Below, in pieces: positions 63,459 through 64,000 of a DNA stretch of 64,000 bases. How positions within the stretch are numbered: position 1 is the stretch's first letter; the number at the start of each line of letters is the position of its first letter. This DNA is from Halieaceae bacterium (lineage in GTDB: Bacteria; Pseudomonadota; Gammaproteobacteria; Pseudomonadales; Halieaceae): positions 43,899-107,898 of the forward strand of contig CACOYM010000008.1 of assembly GCA_902631395.1 (NCBI GenBank), written 5' to 3'. Made by a program: the position numbers and the translations under genes. The notes beneath the pieces were generated by a model. That model worked only from the letters and a program-made list of their open reading frames with translations. It had not been told where the DNA came from and made no database searches.

Positions 63459-64000
63459 TCGTCGGTGAGGTGCTGCTGTATGCGACCGAGGATCTGGTCT
63501 GGTGGGATCATCTCGGTCTCACCGGAACGCCTCAAAGTGAGCTCGAGCTTGCCTTCTGCCAGAGACCGTTCACCCACCGTGACGCGCAGCGGCATACCGA
63601 GCAATTCCATCTCGGCGAATTTGACGCCGGGACGTTCGGCACGGTCGTCCATGAAAACGGACAGACCCGCTGTCTCGCACGCCGAGTAGAGCGCTTCTGT
63701 GGCCTCGCGAACGGTCTCTGACTTGTCCAACCCGAGCGGCACGATTGCCAGATCAAAAGGCGCCATGGCGGCGGGCCAGATAATCCCGTTCTCATCGTGG
63801 TTTTGTTCGATTGCCGCGGCAACAATGCGCGTGATACCGATGCCATAGCACCCCATGATCATGGGTTGGCTGCGGCCCTGCTCGTCCAGGACGGTGGCGT
63901 TCATGGTTTCCGAGTACTTGGTGCCAAGCTGGAAAATGTGTCCCACTTCGATGCCGCGGCGAATCTCCAGCGTGCCTTCTCCGCAAGGACTTGCGTCGCC
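63455..64000 (-). CDS. proS: Prolyl-tRNA synthetase, C-terminal part (runs off the window)
   Basis: The last 181 residues of class II ProRS are present. [11 protein letters not shown] and the motif 3 region [17 protein letters not shown] belong to the catalytic domain. DLAIVPLG onwards is the anticodon-binding domain, ending RIQQHLTDE. The 5' part lies beyond the right edge. Its stop codon overlaps the start of the decayed transglycosylase. Confidence 0.95.
   Translation of the reverse strand, partial: GDASPCGEGTLEIRRGIEVGHIFQLGTKYSETMNATVLDEQGRSQPMIMGCYGIGITRIVAAAIEQNHDENGIIWPAAMAPFDLAIVPLGLDKSETVREATEALYSACETAGLSVFMDDRAERPGVKFAEMELLGMPLRVTVGERSLAEGKLELTLRRSGETEMIPPDQILGRIQQHLTDE

Noticed and set aside
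1..64000. tRNA, rRNA, insertion sequences, phage genes and attachment sites
   Set aside because: None was recognised on either strand; no transposase or integrase frame and no terminal inverted repeats were seen.

Overview
This 64 kb window looks like chromosome of an aerobic marine gammaproteobacterium. The likeliest relatives, from recognition rather than any search, are the OM60/NOR5 (Halieaceae) or a neighbouring oligotrophic clade. The housekeeping genes have gammaproteobacterial order: hslO next to pckA, and proA-nadD-rsfS-rlmH-mrdA-rodA-mltB-rlpA-dacA-ybeD-lipB as one tightly overlapping run. There are also PHA-granule proteins and a dense catabolic block of acyl-CoA dehydrogenases, Rieske oxygenases and SDRs of the kind those bacteria carry. 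No rRNA, tRNA, CRISPR array, prophage or insertion sequence was seen.

Layout. 1-4.2 kb: the start of a MoxR-type ATPase, moaA, a DASS/SLC13 carboxylate transporter, a Prx5-type peroxiredoxin and a TetR regulator. 4.3-10.6 kb: a phasin-like protein, a membrane-anchored haloalkane-dehalogenase-like hydrolase and an RND efflux pair. 11-18.3 kb: pckA, hslO, a PHA-system protein, rpsT, a small membrane protein, an acyltransferase, dinG and yqcC. 18.3-42.1 kb: accessory catabolic region. 42.3-46.4 kb: class Ia ribonucleotide reductase nrdB/nrdA. 46.8-60.8 kb: argF, argD, grxD, then the proA-to-lipB cell-wall/ribosome-maturation run and prfC. 60.8-64 kb: glutathione peroxidase, a PuuA-like glutamine-synthetase family ligase, a decayed lytic transglycosylase and the C-terminal part of proS.

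The 18.3-40.5 kb block is the most interesting part. It combines a TonB-dependent receptor, a P450cam-like P450, a Rieske-type ferredoxin, two Rieske oxygenase alpha subunits, three paralogous zinc-free CurA/PTGR-type reductases, three SDRs, two NTF2-like proteins, an acyl-CoA ligase, three acyl-CoA dehydrogenases and an SCP2-thiolase-like/DUF35 pair. Together they read as uptake, oxygenation, ring or side-chain reduction, CoA activation, dehydrogenation and C-C cleavage of a bulky hydrophobic (terpenoid- or steroid-like) substrate. The substrate itself cannot be read from the sequence.

Five intergenic regions in this block (23.2, 28.3, 31.5, 34.3 and 40.6 kb) each carry a copy of one imperfect inverted repeat, about ARCAARC-N6-GYTTGTT. 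It lies between divergent operons or upstream of the receptor gene. This suggests one regulon, probably under the TetR protein encoded beside the 28.3 kb site. Starts were moved from the longest ORF where a Shine-Dalgarno sequence, gene overlap or family length supported it.
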